Assembly: GCA_024281675.1 (NCBI GenBank)
Contig: JAMXAG010000003.1
Span: forward strand, 1 to 64,000
Direction: 5' to 3'
DNA from: Nitrosomonas sp.
GTDB lineage: Bacteria > Pseudomonadota > Gammaproteobacteria > Burkholderiales > Nitrosomonadaceae
Length of the DNA stretch: 64,000 nucleotides
Shown: one piece after another, positions 8,809 to 18,033 of the stretch
Numbering within the stretch: the stretch's first letter is position 1
How the letters are laid out: every line of letters starts with the position of its first letter
Translations under genes and position numbers: made by a program
The notes under the pieces: generated by a model
The model's input: the letters and a program-made list of their open reading frames with translations, nothing else
Databases searched by the model: none
What the model was told of the DNA's origin: nothing

Positions 8809-10548
8809 TTAATTCTGGGTTGTTTGGGTATCGTTTTGTTGTTTTTCTGCTAATGCTTGTCTTGCTTGCTGTTGCTTGGTAAGTTCCTCAATGACTTGTT
8901 TGGTTGGGCCAAACATTTTCGCCATACCATCTTGAAGCAGCAGCAATTTAGTGGTGACTCCTATGATGCTGGTACGATGAGTAATCAAAACGATGGTTTT
9001 GCCGCGCTTACGCAAATCAATTAATGCATTTAACAATGCTTGCTCACCTACTTCATCCAAATTGGAGTTGGGTTCATCCAGCACAATCAATGAAGGATCA
9101 TCATACATCGCACGGGCTAATCCAATACGTTGTTTTTGTCCTCCCGAGAGTCCGGCGCCACCCTCACCTAGCATCGTATCATAGCCATCTGGCATGTTTA
9201 GGATCATTTCATGAACGCCGGCGCGTTGCGCGGCTAAAATAACTTTATCCGCATTGATTTCACCAAAACGCGCAATATTTTCAGATACGGTTCCAGCGAA
9301 TAATTCGATATCTTGGGGCAAATATCCAATATAAGGGCCTAGCTCATCCTTATTCCATAAATAAACATCTGCGCCATCGAGCCTGACTTTTCCAGAGGCG
9401 GCAGGCCAAACACCCACCAATAAGCGTGCCAACGTCGATTTGCCTGATCCACTAGGGCCAATTACACCCAGTACTTCACCGGCATCCAAGGCAAAAGACA
9501 GTGATTTGATGACAGGTACCTTACTGTTCGGTGGGATCGCCGTCGCGCTTTCAATTGCAATAACACCCCGGGGTTTGGGTAATGGCATGCCTGCTTCACG
9601 TGCAGGATTTTGCTCGAATAATTTGCTCAAGCGCTCATAGGCACTGCGGGCACTACCAATTTGTTTCCAAGTGCTAATCAGTAGTTGTACGGGTGCGATG
9701 GCTCGACCTAATAAAATTGATCCGGCAATCATCATGCCCGGTGTAATTTCATTTTCCAGTACCAATAGCGCACCAAATCCAAGCATGAGCGACTGTAGCG
9801 CTACCGTAAATGCCTTTGATAGAGCGGTAACTATCCCGGCTTTTTCACTGGCTTCTGCTTGTAGATTTAAAAAGCGACTATGCAATTTAAACCAGCGTGC
9901 TTGGATATTCGGCAACATGCCCATTGCCTCAATCACTTCCGCATTGCGTAGATTGTTGGACGCAATGTTTGAAGATGCGATCGACATAGTATTGGCGTCA
10001 GCCAACGGTTTATGCGATATCTTTTCGTTAATGTAGGCTAGCGTTATGAGTATAATCGTGCCGCATAGTGCGAAAACGCCTAAAGCAGGATGAAATATAA
10101 AAATGACAAACAAATAAATCGGAAACCAAGGCGCGTCGAATAACGCAAATAAAGCATTGCCGGTGAGAAATTGGCGCAGACTGGTTAAATCTTTTAAAGC
10201 TTGCCCGGCATTGCTATCGCCCATTTTCAAACTTTGTTCAAAAGCTGCGTTGTACACGCGTTTATTGAGCTTCATGTCGAGTTGCGCGCCAACTCGTATC
10301 AAAACAAAGCTGCGTACAAACTCCAGAGCCCCCATAAAGACATAAGCACCAAGCATAATGAGTGTTAGCATCAATAAGGTCATCTCGTTGCGGCTGGTCA
10401 ATACACTATCATAGAGTTGCAGCATATAAATCGCCGGCATGAGCATGAGTACATTGATTACAGCGCTGAAAACACCAATGTTACGGAATGTTTTCTTAAA
10501 GCTCGCGAGTACTTGTGCTATTTCGTTTTGGGGTATTTTAAATTTCAT
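8809..10548 (-). CDS. Type I secretion ABC transporter permease/ATPase (PrtD/RsaD type)
   Basis: The 579-residue half-transporter has an N-terminal six-helix membrane domain (about 20-310) and a C-terminal ATPase with Walker A GPSGSGKST (about 363-371), signature LSGGQKQR (about 467-474), Walker B LIVLDEP and a switch His in LITHR. There is no N-terminal C39 peptidase domain, so the cargo is exported with an uncleaved C-terminal signal, as for RTX proteases and S-layer proteins. It is the first gene of the secretion trio. A 142 bp gap separates it from the SDR gene upstream, and all genes up to 21970 share its orientation. Confidence 0.95.
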   Translation of the reverse strand: MKFKIPQNEIAQVLASFKKTFRNIGVFSAVINVLMLMPAIYMLQLYDSVLTSRNEMTLLMLTLIMLGAYVFMGALEFVRSFVLIRVGAQLDMKLNKRVYNAAFEQSLKMGDSNAGQALKDLTSLRQFLTGNALFALFDAPWFPIYLFVIFIFHPALGVFALCGTIILITLAYINEKISHKPLADANTMSIASSNIASNNLRNAEVIEAMGMLPNIQARWFKLHSRFLNLQAEASEKAGIVTALSKAFTVALQSLMLGFGALLVLENEITPGMMIAGSILLGRAIAPVQLLISTWKQIGSARSAYERLSKLFEQNPAREAGMPLPKPRGVIAIESATAIPPNSKVPVIKSLSFALDAGEVLGVIGPSGSGKSTLARLLVGVWPAASGKVRLDGADVYLWNKDELGPYIGYLPQDIELFAGTVSENIARFGEINADKVILAAQRAGVHEMILNMPDGYDTMLGEGGAGLSGGQKQRIGLARAMYDDPSLIVLDEPNSNLDEVGEQALLNALIDLRKRGKTIVLITHRTSIIGVTTKLLLLQDGMAKMFGPTKQVIEELTKQQQARQALAEKQQNDTQTTQN

Positions 10549-10690
10549 TGATCAGTTAATATCAAAAATAGAAATTTTCGAAGCGTAATAAATGACCATT
10601 ATCAGCAAGCATTGCCGCATTGAATATCTATCCAATTGAAAGATAAAAGCATGGCAGTATGTAGGAATTGGCGGTCATTATAGTTCTTGC

Positions 10691-11581
10691 TTATAGATTT
10701 TGGCTAGGTAAATCCTTCATTTTCAACATAAATGGTTTTGGAGAAAAGTGTAAATCGCATTTTGCTTCTGAATTATCAAATACCAGGTCCTCATTCATTC
10801 TCGTTGCCATGGATGCGTTCCAATGCTGAAAGCGTGGAAAGCACTTTAGCAATCCCGTCGCGATATGAAAAATCCAAAGCGGCAAGCTGATAATTCTGGG
10901 AGTATAGTTTAATGTACGAAATATTCGTTCGACCATTTGGCGATAGCTCAACGTTTCGCCCCCCGTTATATTATAGGCGAGATTGTTTAAATTACGCTTC
11001 CAAAGCGCTAAAAAACATGCTGTAGCGACATCATCACTATGTATAGGTTGCCTTAGGCCACTTGCCTTGCCCAATATGGGGAAAAAATTATAACGATGAA
11101 TAAAGCGCGTGATTTCTACAACATTTTTATCTTGCCCATAACCGTATATTAATGTCGGACGTAATATGATCCATTCGATTCCGTGTAAATTTGCCCACGA
11201 TTCTAATAATGCTTCACTGTCAGCGAGTTTCTGTGCGACTGCCTGCTCATTCAAATCGGAAGAGTTTTGTTTGGTGAAGCGACTGGTTGAGGATAATACG
11301 ATCATTCTCTGAGGTTTGAATGTTAATAAAAAATCGAAATACCCCGGTAATACCCAGATGGGGGCAGCGCATATCCAAAAAAGAATCTTGTTTTTATCAC
11401 CGTCTGTTTCTTTTTGCGTTGCTGGCGGAAGTTGCTGCCAAGTGACATAAGATTGATTTTGATTAGTGAGTAATCGGCGAGAAAAAGCGGTGATGTGGCG
11501 TTTCTGTGCTATTCCTTGTTGTATTAAGCATTGGCCTACTAGGCTGGTGGCACCTATGATTCCGATTGATTGAGTCGTCAT
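10691..11581 (-). CDS. NAD(P)-dependent epimerase/dehydratase, extended SDR-like
   Basis: This 296-residue protein opens with a Rossmann glycine motif IGIIGATSLVGQ and has an extended-SDR layout: LSSTSRF at the catalytic-serine strand, then LRPTLIYGYGQDKN, then QPIHSDDVATACFLAL and a C-terminal substrate region. A nucleotide-sugar-modifying role is likely from its place among glycosyltransferases, but the substrate cannot be read. The canonical YxxxK could not be located with certainty, so activity is unproven. The ATG at 11581 was chosen over an in-frame start 72 bp upstream because it gives the glycine motif at the right distance and leaves a 2 bp gap to the upstream GT2 stop. Confidence 0.75.
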   Translation of the reverse strand: MTTQSIGIIGATSLVGQCLIQQGIAQKRHITAFSRRLLTNQNQSYVTWQQLPPATQKETDGDKNKILFWICAAPIWVLPGYFDFLLTFKPQRMIVLSSTSRFTKQNSSDLNEQAVAQKLADSEALLESWANLHGIEWIILRPTLIYGYGQDKNVVEITRFIHRYNFFPILGKASGLRQPIHSDDVATACFLALWKRNLNNLAYNITGGETLSYRQMVERIFRTLNYTPRIISLPLWIFHIATGLLKCFPRFQHWNASMATRMNEDLVFDNSEAKCDLHFSPKPFMLKMKDLPSQNL

Positions 11582-11583
11582 GT

Positions 11584-12474
11584 TCAGGATTTTATGCGCT
11601 TGCAGCATTGCTTGACTGTGTGAAAAATCACTGACACGCCAAAGCGAAACCATACGGCGAGGGCGATCAATCCCATCAAAATACTTGCATGCTGATGACG
11701 GAAAAATTTTTGATAAAAATGCAGCATGCCTTTGTGCTTATGCCAAGCAACAAAAAACGGCCGTGCATGACTGCAAGTGCCTTGGAAATGCTTTACCGGA
11801 GCATCGGGGACAAAAACAATTTTCCAATGTTTTTGCTGGAAGCGCATGCACCAATCCAAATCTTCGCAATGTAAAAAGTAACTTTCGTCCCAATGGCCAA
11901 CATCATTGATGGCATCAAGTCTTACTAACATCAAGGCACCTGAAATCGCTTCCACCTCAATTGGTTTGTTAGGCAAAGGTCGTTTGTTGAGGTGAAAATC
12001 AAAAAACAATTTCGGCCAAAATTTTGCTAAATGATGCAATCCAAAGGCGCGAACGAAAGCACGCCAGGGAGTAGGAATGGCCCTGCGCCCACCCCCCTGT
12101 TCCGTGCCATCCGGATTCGTCAAGTAGCCACCCACCATACCAATGCTTGCATCGGATTCCATGACTTCCATCATGCGATGTAGCGAGTTCTCACCCAGTA
12201 TACAATCCGGATTGAGAAAAAGAATATAAGGTTGTGTGGATGCAGATAAGCCAGTATTGCAGCCAGCAGCGAAACCGGTATTGCTATTGAGGCGAATAAT
12301 TTGAAGATGTTTTTCGTTAGGAAATCGAGCTTCAAGTTCCAGCAAACTTGAATCGCATGAGGCATTATCGACGACGATGATTTGTTGTACTTGGTTGAGT
12401 GTGGCCAAAACACAGTTTGTCAAAAATGTACCGGCATTGTAATTGACGATGATAGCGGATATGGGCGCTGGCAT
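11584..12474 (-). CDS. Family 2 glycosyltransferase
   Basis: The 296-residue GT-A fold protein shows ISAIIVNYNAG at the N-terminus, IIVVDNASCD (donor-binding strand), FLNPDC in the DxD position and an ED motif in FLHCEDLDWCMR. These are typical of rhamnosyltransferase-like GT2 enzymes. A hydrophobic segment (about 262-285) near the C-terminus suggests membrane association. It would add a sugar to a growing surface glycan on the cytoplasmic face. It sits between another GT2 gene (41 bp gap) and the SDR gene, in the array that begins with the Wzm/Wzt exporter. The sugar and acceptor cannot be deduced. Confidence 0.9.
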   Translation of the reverse strand: MPAPISAIIVNYNAGTFLTNCVLATLNQVQQIIVVDNASCDSSLLELEARFPNEKHLQIIRLNSNTGFAAGCNTGLSASTQPYILFLNPDCILGENSLHRMMEVMESDASIGMVGGYLTNPDGTEQGGGRRAIPTPWRAFVRAFGLHHLAKFWPKLFFDFHLNKRPLPNKPIEVEAISGALMLVRLDAINDVGHWDESYFLHCEDLDWCMRFQQKHWKIVFVPDAPVKHFQGTCSHARPFFVAWHKHKGMLHFYQKFFRHQHASILMGLIALAVWFRFGVSVIFHTVKQCCKRIKS

Positions 12475-12515
12475 TTCTACAGGAAATTCATTTATATATT
12501 ATGATAATCAACGGG

Positions 12516-13487
12516 TTAATTGGATCCTGACTTTTTATTGGATTTTATCGAACGTTGAGTGGCTGGGAATTTTCCTTTTATGTTACGCATTCCGTGCCAG
12601 AAACCAATAACCATCATTTGGAAATTCAGGAAGCGTGGCTGGATTAATAACGAAAAGACACCGAATTTTAATAGTAACCGATAGGCATCACAAAATGACC
12701 AGATTAGTGGCACATACTTTCTTTTATAAAGCAAAATGGCATTGCGGATTAAATAATAATTACGCAGTGGACTATGTACTGGAATAATGCGATTCTTTTT
12801 TGGCAAAGAAACAACGCGATCTCCGAGCGAATGATGCATTTTTGCCGAACAGATACCAAAGCACAGATATTTCATGCTGTGCGCTCTAAGACACCACTCT
12901 ACATCGACGTAGTCGATAAACAAATCAGTATCCATTAAGCCAATTACATCCATTGCTGAAAGCTGGATCAGCATGCCGGAGGTAATCAAGAAATCTGCCT
13001 GATGAAGATCATTTGCTCCATTCTTACATCCGATTTGAGTGGATCTTAATCCTGCGAAACGAATAAAAGGCGCCGGTTCAGTGTGGCGTAAATCATGATA
13101 TTGCGGACCCACTGCGGCAATTTGTTCTCCGCGTCGCAATAATTCTGCTTCACCCAGCAATAATTGTTCAACCATATTGGGAAACGGAATGCTATCTTGA
13201 TCGAACAGTATGACATGGGTAAATCCATGGTTTTTTGCCCAACGAATGCCGTGATTGTGGCCTTCTGCAACGCCTACATTTTCAGAAAGAGCTAGGGAAG
13301 TTACGTTTTTATGTGGATATTCGTTGATCCAAGTAACACAATTTGTAGCTGAATCATTGTCAACGATCACGACCATCGCTACTTGTTGGGTTAATGTGGA
13401 TAAAAGACGCTCAAGCGTAGTGAGGTCGGGATGATAGGTTACAATGATGGCACAGACTGATGCAGTCGCCGGGGAATTAGAGGTCAT
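12516..13487 (-). CDS. Family 2 glycosyltransferase, rhamnosyltransferase-like
   Basis: The 323-residue product carries CAIIVTYHPD, VVIVDNDSATN, NVGVAEGHNHGI and the DxD-type LFDQDSIP, followed by DLFIDYVDVEWCLRA. This combination matches the rhamnosyltransferase subgroup of GT2 used in O-antigen and exopolysaccharide assembly. The Lys/Asn/Ser-rich C-terminus is probably disordered. It lies 97 bp downstream of the double glycosyltransferase and 41 bp upstream of the next GT2. The actual sugar specificity is not readable from sequence. Confidence 0.88.
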   Translation of the reverse strand: MTSNSPATASVCAIIVTYHPDLTTLERLLSTLTQQVAMVVIVDNDSATNCVTWINEYPHKNVTSLALSENVGVAEGHNHGIRWAKNHGFTHVILFDQDSIPFPNMVEQLLLGEAELLRRGEQIAAVGPQYHDLRHTEPAPFIRFAGLRSTQIGCKNGANDLHQADFLITSGMLIQLSAMDVIGLMDTDLFIDYVDVEWCLRAHSMKYLCFGICSAKMHHSLGDRVVSLPKKNRIIPVHSPLRNYYLIRNAILLYKRKYVPLIWSFCDAYRLLLKFGVFSLLIQPRFLNFQMMVIGFWHGMRNIKGKFPATQRSIKSNKKSGSN

Positions 13488-13584
13488 TCGGAATGCTGTG
13501 CTTATTGTGCCAAATAGAGGATGGGTATATTAATATATTTTAGAGTGATTTAATGGCGATTCTGAAAAAACTATCGTTAGCGTA

Positions 13585-16158
13585 TCACGAATGCAAGGGC
13601 GCTTTTTTGGTATGGACAACGATGTCGCCTAGCAGAGTGTTTAGTTCAGCGGCTTGTTGCGAAAAGTAGCGTAGGTTTTCCGGGTATGGGTTTTGGTAAT
13701 TCGCTAAACACGCAGGGTTATACAGCAAGCGTACAATAGTGGTGCGGAAAGCATCAATATCGTCCATGGCTACAATTTCGCCGTTTTCACCGTTGATGAG
13801 ATCTTCAATGGGACCGCCACAATCTGTTGCAATGACCCATACATTGCGCGAAATTGCTTCACGCACCGTCAATCCAAAGCTTTCTTTCCACTGCGAAGGG
13901 AAAAGCAATACATCAATATCTTTGAAGAAATGATCGATTTCATTTTGCTCAAAAGGGGGCACTATTTCTAGCTTGCCGTTAAGTTGCCATGAGTCCGTTT
14001 TCATCTTTGAAGCACCCAGTTTGCTTTCGATGTCGACCAGGCGCAAGGTGTAATTTTGTTCAGCAATGCCTGAAAATACCTCGCGTAGATAGAAATAGCC
14101 TTTATGGATTGCTCTGCCACCCAAGAAAGCAAAGGTTATATGATCATGATTTTTTTTGGGTTGCCCATGAAGCGTAGGGAGTATGCCATTTTTATTGACG
14201 CGGATATGGTCAGGGGAAATGCCGCTCTGAATATAAAGGTTACGCTGAAACTCACTAGGGGCAAGTAATAAGGCCGCATTTTCCATAATTTGCCAGAGTT
14301 GGTGAAAGCGATGATGCGTAAAAGCAGAGTCGGGCGTGCAAGTATTGCATACCGCAAGATCGACTCCTTGCTGGGCACAATAGGTGCCATCTGCACGTAC
14401 CATAAATTGCCGTTCGCACAGCCACCAAGCGTCATGCAATGTAATGACATAGGGGATGCCAGAACGGCGACAAGCATTAGCAAGCGTGGCACTTAAAATC
14501 TGTATGGAATGAAAATGTACGATATCAGGACGAACTGCACACAGTGTTTCCTCGAAACGTGCTGCCATATCCGGATTGTCATAATCGGCGGTACGTTCCA
14601 AGTTGGCAGGTAAGCCGATGGTGATGACCGGAATATTTTTCCATTCATATCTCGCAGTATCGTAGGCTGATAAATCGGGATGCCAGCAACCAGTAAAGAC
14701 ACAAACTTCGGTGTTGTCCATTGCAGCCAATTCTACGGCCAGTTGTTCTGTGACAATCGTGGCACCACCAAAGCTCATGGGGGCGAATAAAAGATTGACT
14801 ATCATTACACGTAGCTTTTTTTCTTGCTCCGGTGGGAGGGCGCAGGATAGGACTGGTTGTAGTTGTTGTTGCGCGATAACAGTGGGTGAGTAGCGCTGCA
14901 GTACATCTTGTCTCGCAGTTGTCCCGATACGATGGCGCAAGTCTGGATCCGCAATTAATTGCGATAGCGCTTTGAACCATTCTTCCGAGGTATGCGCCAG
15001 AAAGCCATTTTCGCCATCGCGAACCACATCCCGAAAAGTCGCAGCCGGAGAGCATACCGAAGGTACGCCAAAGAGCGCGGCTTCAAGAAACTTAATGTTA
15101 CTTTTGGCATCATTGAACACTGATTCTTCCAGTGGTGCCAAATTAATCGAGAAACGTGCGAGAGATAAATAATAATCATCAGGTTCCAAGAATGGAACGC
15201 GTACGATGCGGCTTGCATGGGACGAAAAATCATCAGGCAACTGTAAGTGCCCGTAAATCGCCAACCGCACATTGGGATAGGTGTCTAAAATTTGCAATAA
15301 TGCAGGAGCGGCAATCATGAAGTCAGCATCGTGTGTTCGTGTGCCACTACCGTAGCCTATGACGATTTCTTTACTGGGGGGTGGGTATTTGCTTGCGGCC
15401 AGTTCAAGTAAATGGGAGTCTAGGCAATTTTCTAATGTGAATACTTGGCCACGGCACAGTGATTGCATTTTTGCAGCGATTGCCGCGGTACTTGCGATAG
15501 CGTGATCTGTTAGCTGCAGCATTTCCCGGTACATTGAAGCGCCATCCATGAGGATAGCAAATTCATGTTTCGGCAATTTTTGAACATTTGCGTTACGCTG
15601 ATATTCCTCTAAATCAAATACCAGATCATCAATATCAAATAACGAAACAAGTCCGATGCGCTGTGTCTCGGCGACTAGTTTTTTAACTTCGGGTGTAGCG
15701 GGCGTGCGATAGAAAATCACCATGCCATGTGTTTGTAGTGCATTGCGGCAAGCTAAGTAATCGGCCCAAGGCAGTACGGTGCTTTCATAACCCAGCAGAG
15801 AAAACAGCTCGACTTTCTGCATGACTCGATATTTTTTGCATTGTAGCAACGATAGCTCTGCGATGATTAATATACGATTGCCCAATGTTTTGTGGGATGA
15901 AGTACCAAGTGCTGATTTCCATGGGGTACTGGTTGCTGATGTAGAGGCCACATCACTTGCGTGGGACTGTTTTTTAAAAGGGAGTTTTCTCGTGCGGATG
16001 ATGCGCACGCAATGAAACAATCCCCAGAGTGATAGATTGATCATACGAGCAACGGCGGACGAGGAAGGGGCTTGCAATTGATTGACTACTGAACGCATGA
16101 CAACAGGATTGTAGTGCTGTGCTTGACGCAGCTTGGTAACGAAAAGGCGGAGATTCAT
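13585..16158 (-). CDS. Tandem glycosyltransferase (two GT-B modules)
   Basis: At 857 residues this is about twice the length of one GT-B enzyme. The first module (about 90-430) contains GLVSLFDIDDLVFDLEEY, IVIGYGSGTRTHDADF and, near its end, a donor-binding E-A-L-x-G-V-P-S-V stretch. The second (about 440-845) opens LRVMIVNLLFAPMSFGGAT and carries HFHSIQILSA, THDAWWL-like LHDAWWLCERQF, FLGGRAIHKGY and a GT4-type SFGLTVREAISRNVWVIATD. Both look intact, so the protein may add two sugars in succession. Its ATG overlaps the stop of the PIG-L/GT2 gene by 4 bp (ATGA), a sign of coupled translation. Confidence 0.87.
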   Translation of the reverse strand: MNLRLFVTKLRQAQHYNPVVMRSVVNQLQAPSSSAVARMINLSLWGLFHCVRIIRTRKLPFKKQSHASDVASTSATSTPWKSALGTSSHKTLGNRILIIAELSLLQCKKYRVMQKVELFSLLGYESTVLPWADYLACRNALQTHGMVIFYRTPATPEVKKLVAETQRIGLVSLFDIDDLVFDLEEYQRNANVQKLPKHEFAILMDGASMYREMLQLTDHAIASTAAIAAKMQSLCRGQVFTLENCLDSHLLELAASKYPPPSKEIVIGYGSGTRTHDADFMIAAPALLQILDTYPNVRLAIYGHLQLPDDFSSHASRIVRVPFLEPDDYYLSLARFSINLAPLEESVFNDAKSNIKFLEAALFGVPSVCSPAATFRDVVRDGENGFLAHTSEEWFKALSQLIADPDLRHRIGTTARQDVLQRYSPTVIAQQQLQPVLSCALPPEQEKKLRVMIVNLLFAPMSFGGATIVTEQLAVELAAMDNTEVCVFTGCWHPDLSAYDTARYEWKNIPVITIGLPANLERTADYDNPDMAARFEETLCAVRPDIVHFHSIQILSATLANACRRSGIPYVITLHDAWWLCERQFMVRADGTYCAQQGVDLAVCNTCTPDSAFTHHRFHQLWQIMENAALLLAPSEFQRNLYIQSGISPDHIRVNKNGILPTLHGQPKKNHDHITFAFLGGRAIHKGYFYLREVFSGIAEQNYTLRLVDIESKLGASKMKTDSWQLNGKLEIVPPFEQNEIDHFFKDIDVLLFPSQWKESFGLTVREAISRNVWVIATDCGGPIEDLINGENGEIVAMDDIDAFRTTIVRLLYNPACLANYQNPYPENLRYFSQQAAELNTLLGDIVVHTKKAPLHS

Positions 16159-17897
16159 GAACGGGTTAATAAGTTTCTTATAATCAAATTAATGTTGCGT
16201 AAAGGGGCGGTAATACGCCACGAGCGTGAAGTGCGCATGAGATTGAGTTGATTCTGGTTGTGAGCGAATTGTATTTGAATATCAGTGAGCTGCGCTTCAC
16301 AACGAGTCAGTTTTGTTTGTGTATCCATCAAATGTGCTTGGTTGTTCGATAGCTGCATGTGTGTGTTGGATAATTCTGTTCTGGCATTGGCCAACTGTTG
16401 TTCTAGCACGGGTAGAGTAATATGTCGCTGCCAGTAGATATTCATCAATTTGGATAAGCGTTCGATCGGCCAGCGATTGCGCCATTTTTCATAAATACGC
16501 GCATAAGCAGCTCCGGAAAATGTTTTTTGTTGATGCACGTTTGAACTTTGGTGCATCCGGTAATAACCGCTGATGCCCGGAGTGAAGAAAAAATCACTCA
16601 GCAAACTGAGTTGTAGCCAAAAATCCCAATCCTCGTAGTAATCAAGCGTTTCATCCATCATACAGCCACATTCAATTATTGCTCGGCTAAATAATACCGC
16701 ATGGATAGGTAAGAAATTTGAGGCCATGAGTAATTCGTGATGAAATGGCTGCTCAAAGGTGTGAGTGGTGATTTGTTTGGCTTCATCTATGCAAGCAATG
16801 CCAGTGTATGCTACCAAGTAAGATGGGTGATGGGTGAGTGCATCATTCAGTTTTGCAATGTGGTTAGGCGCAAGCCAGTCATCATCATCAAGAAATAACA
16901 CATAATCACCATTTGCAGCCTTTAGGCCAACATTGCCTGCACGCGAACGATGTAAGGGGTGATCTTCTTCACCGATCATTTGCTGCGGAAAATTTCCGCA
17001 CCAATCATCAATAGGTGGATGTCCTGCACCTTTCGCATTGACGATGATGACTTCAATTTTTGCGTAGGTTTGCAAAGCTACCGAATCGAGCGTGTCGGAT
17101 AAAGTTGCGCGACCCATGCTGCGGATGATAATGCTAACCAATGGCATATCCCGGTCATTCAAAACCAAGCCTAGTTTCTTTTGGCGTGAATGCTCGGATT
17201 GATAGAGCTTCAACGGATCAAGCAGAAGTTCTTCGGCTGCAAGGCGTATATAAGCTTCTGCGGCTGTTACTTGAGCAGGCAAGGTATAGGTGCGGTAACG
17301 ATTAAGTGCTGCAATATGCAAGTCATACCGTTGCTTGGCATTTTGTGACACAAAGCATGCCATTGCGGCTGCTTTTCGTTCAGCCAGATCGCTGATATCC
17401 AATAATTGATTAGGGTGTAGTGGTATGCCCACTTCGTATAATGCAATTTGCACAGTATTTCCGAGCCTTCGCACGGCTTCCATAACCGCCATGCCAATGA
17501 CCCGATGATCCGGATGCATTTCGAAGACGGATGGGGCATAAACTAAGTCAGCGCCGTTATCGCGGATCGCAGCAGAAATTGCTTGGATAAATCTTTCGTT
17601 GTAACCAACGTTGCGATCGGGATAGTTCCAAAATATGGGGGTGCCATAGCCCAAGATTTTGGCTGCCGCAGTGCATTCTTGTTGTCGCTGCAAAATGTAG
17701 TCAGTGGATTTTTCTGTACCTAAACCATATGCACCGTCAGAGACAATGATCACGGTAACAGGGATGCCCTGCTCTATGTGGCGCATGATGGCGCCACCGC
17801 AGCCAAATACTTCATCGTCTGGATGTGGAGCAAAAACCAGGGCGCGTGTACAGGGAAAGTGTGTGGTAGCTTGGTAGGGTATGAGTAAGTTTTCCAA
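16155..17897 (-). CDS. PIG-L deacetylase fused to family 2 glycosyltransferase
   Basis: Residues 1-230 form a PIG-L/LmbE domain with the zinc-binding PHPDDE motif near residue 25 and HPDHR near 127; this family removes N-acetyl groups from GlcNAc-type sugars. Residues about 253-490 are a GT2 domain (VSIIIRSMGRATLSDTLDSV, FLDDDDWL near 336, YYEDWDFWLQL). Residues 497-560 form a Gln/Asn/Leu-rich heptad-like coiled coil, followed by SRSWRITAPLR, a tail often seen in surface-glycan transferases. The fusion could deacetylate and extend the same glycan (inference). The start at 17897 follows a 136 bp gap after the methyltransferase fusion. Confidence 0.88.
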   Translation of the reverse strand: MENLLIPYQATTHFPCTRALVFAPHPDDEVFGCGGAIMRHIEQGIPVTVIIVSDGAYGLGTEKSTDYILQRQQECTAAAKILGYGTPIFWNYPDRNVGYNERFIQAISAAIRDNGADLVYAPSVFEMHPDHRVIGMAVMEAVRRLGNTVQIALYEVGIPLHPNQLLDISDLAERKAAAMACFVSQNAKQRYDLHIAALNRYRTYTLPAQVTAAEAYIRLAAEELLLDPLKLYQSEHSRQKKLGLVLNDRDMPLVSIIIRSMGRATLSDTLDSVALQTYAKIEVIIVNAKGAGHPPIDDWCGNFPQQMIGEEDHPLHRSRAGNVGLKAANGDYVLFLDDDDWLAPNHIAKLNDALTHHPSYLVAYTGIACIDEAKQITTHTFEQPFHHELLMASNFLPIHAVLFSRAIIECGCMMDETLDYYEDWDFWLQLSLLSDFFFTPGISGYYRMHQSSNVHQQKTFSGAAYARIYEKWRNRWPIERLSKLMNIYWQRHITLPVLEQQLANARTELSNTHMQLSNNQAHLMDTQTKLTRCEAQLTDIQIQFAHNQNQLNLMRTSRSWRITAPLRNINLIIRNLLTRS

Positions 17898-18033
17898 AAA
17901 AATCTCGGTTAAGAACGTAAGTAAATAACACTGAAAATAAACAACTCAGTTTCGGCTTATGATTTTAACGTAAATAGTTTTTTGTGTTGATGGTATCTGT
18001 GATGAATGAGTGATGGATGCTGATGATTCATCA

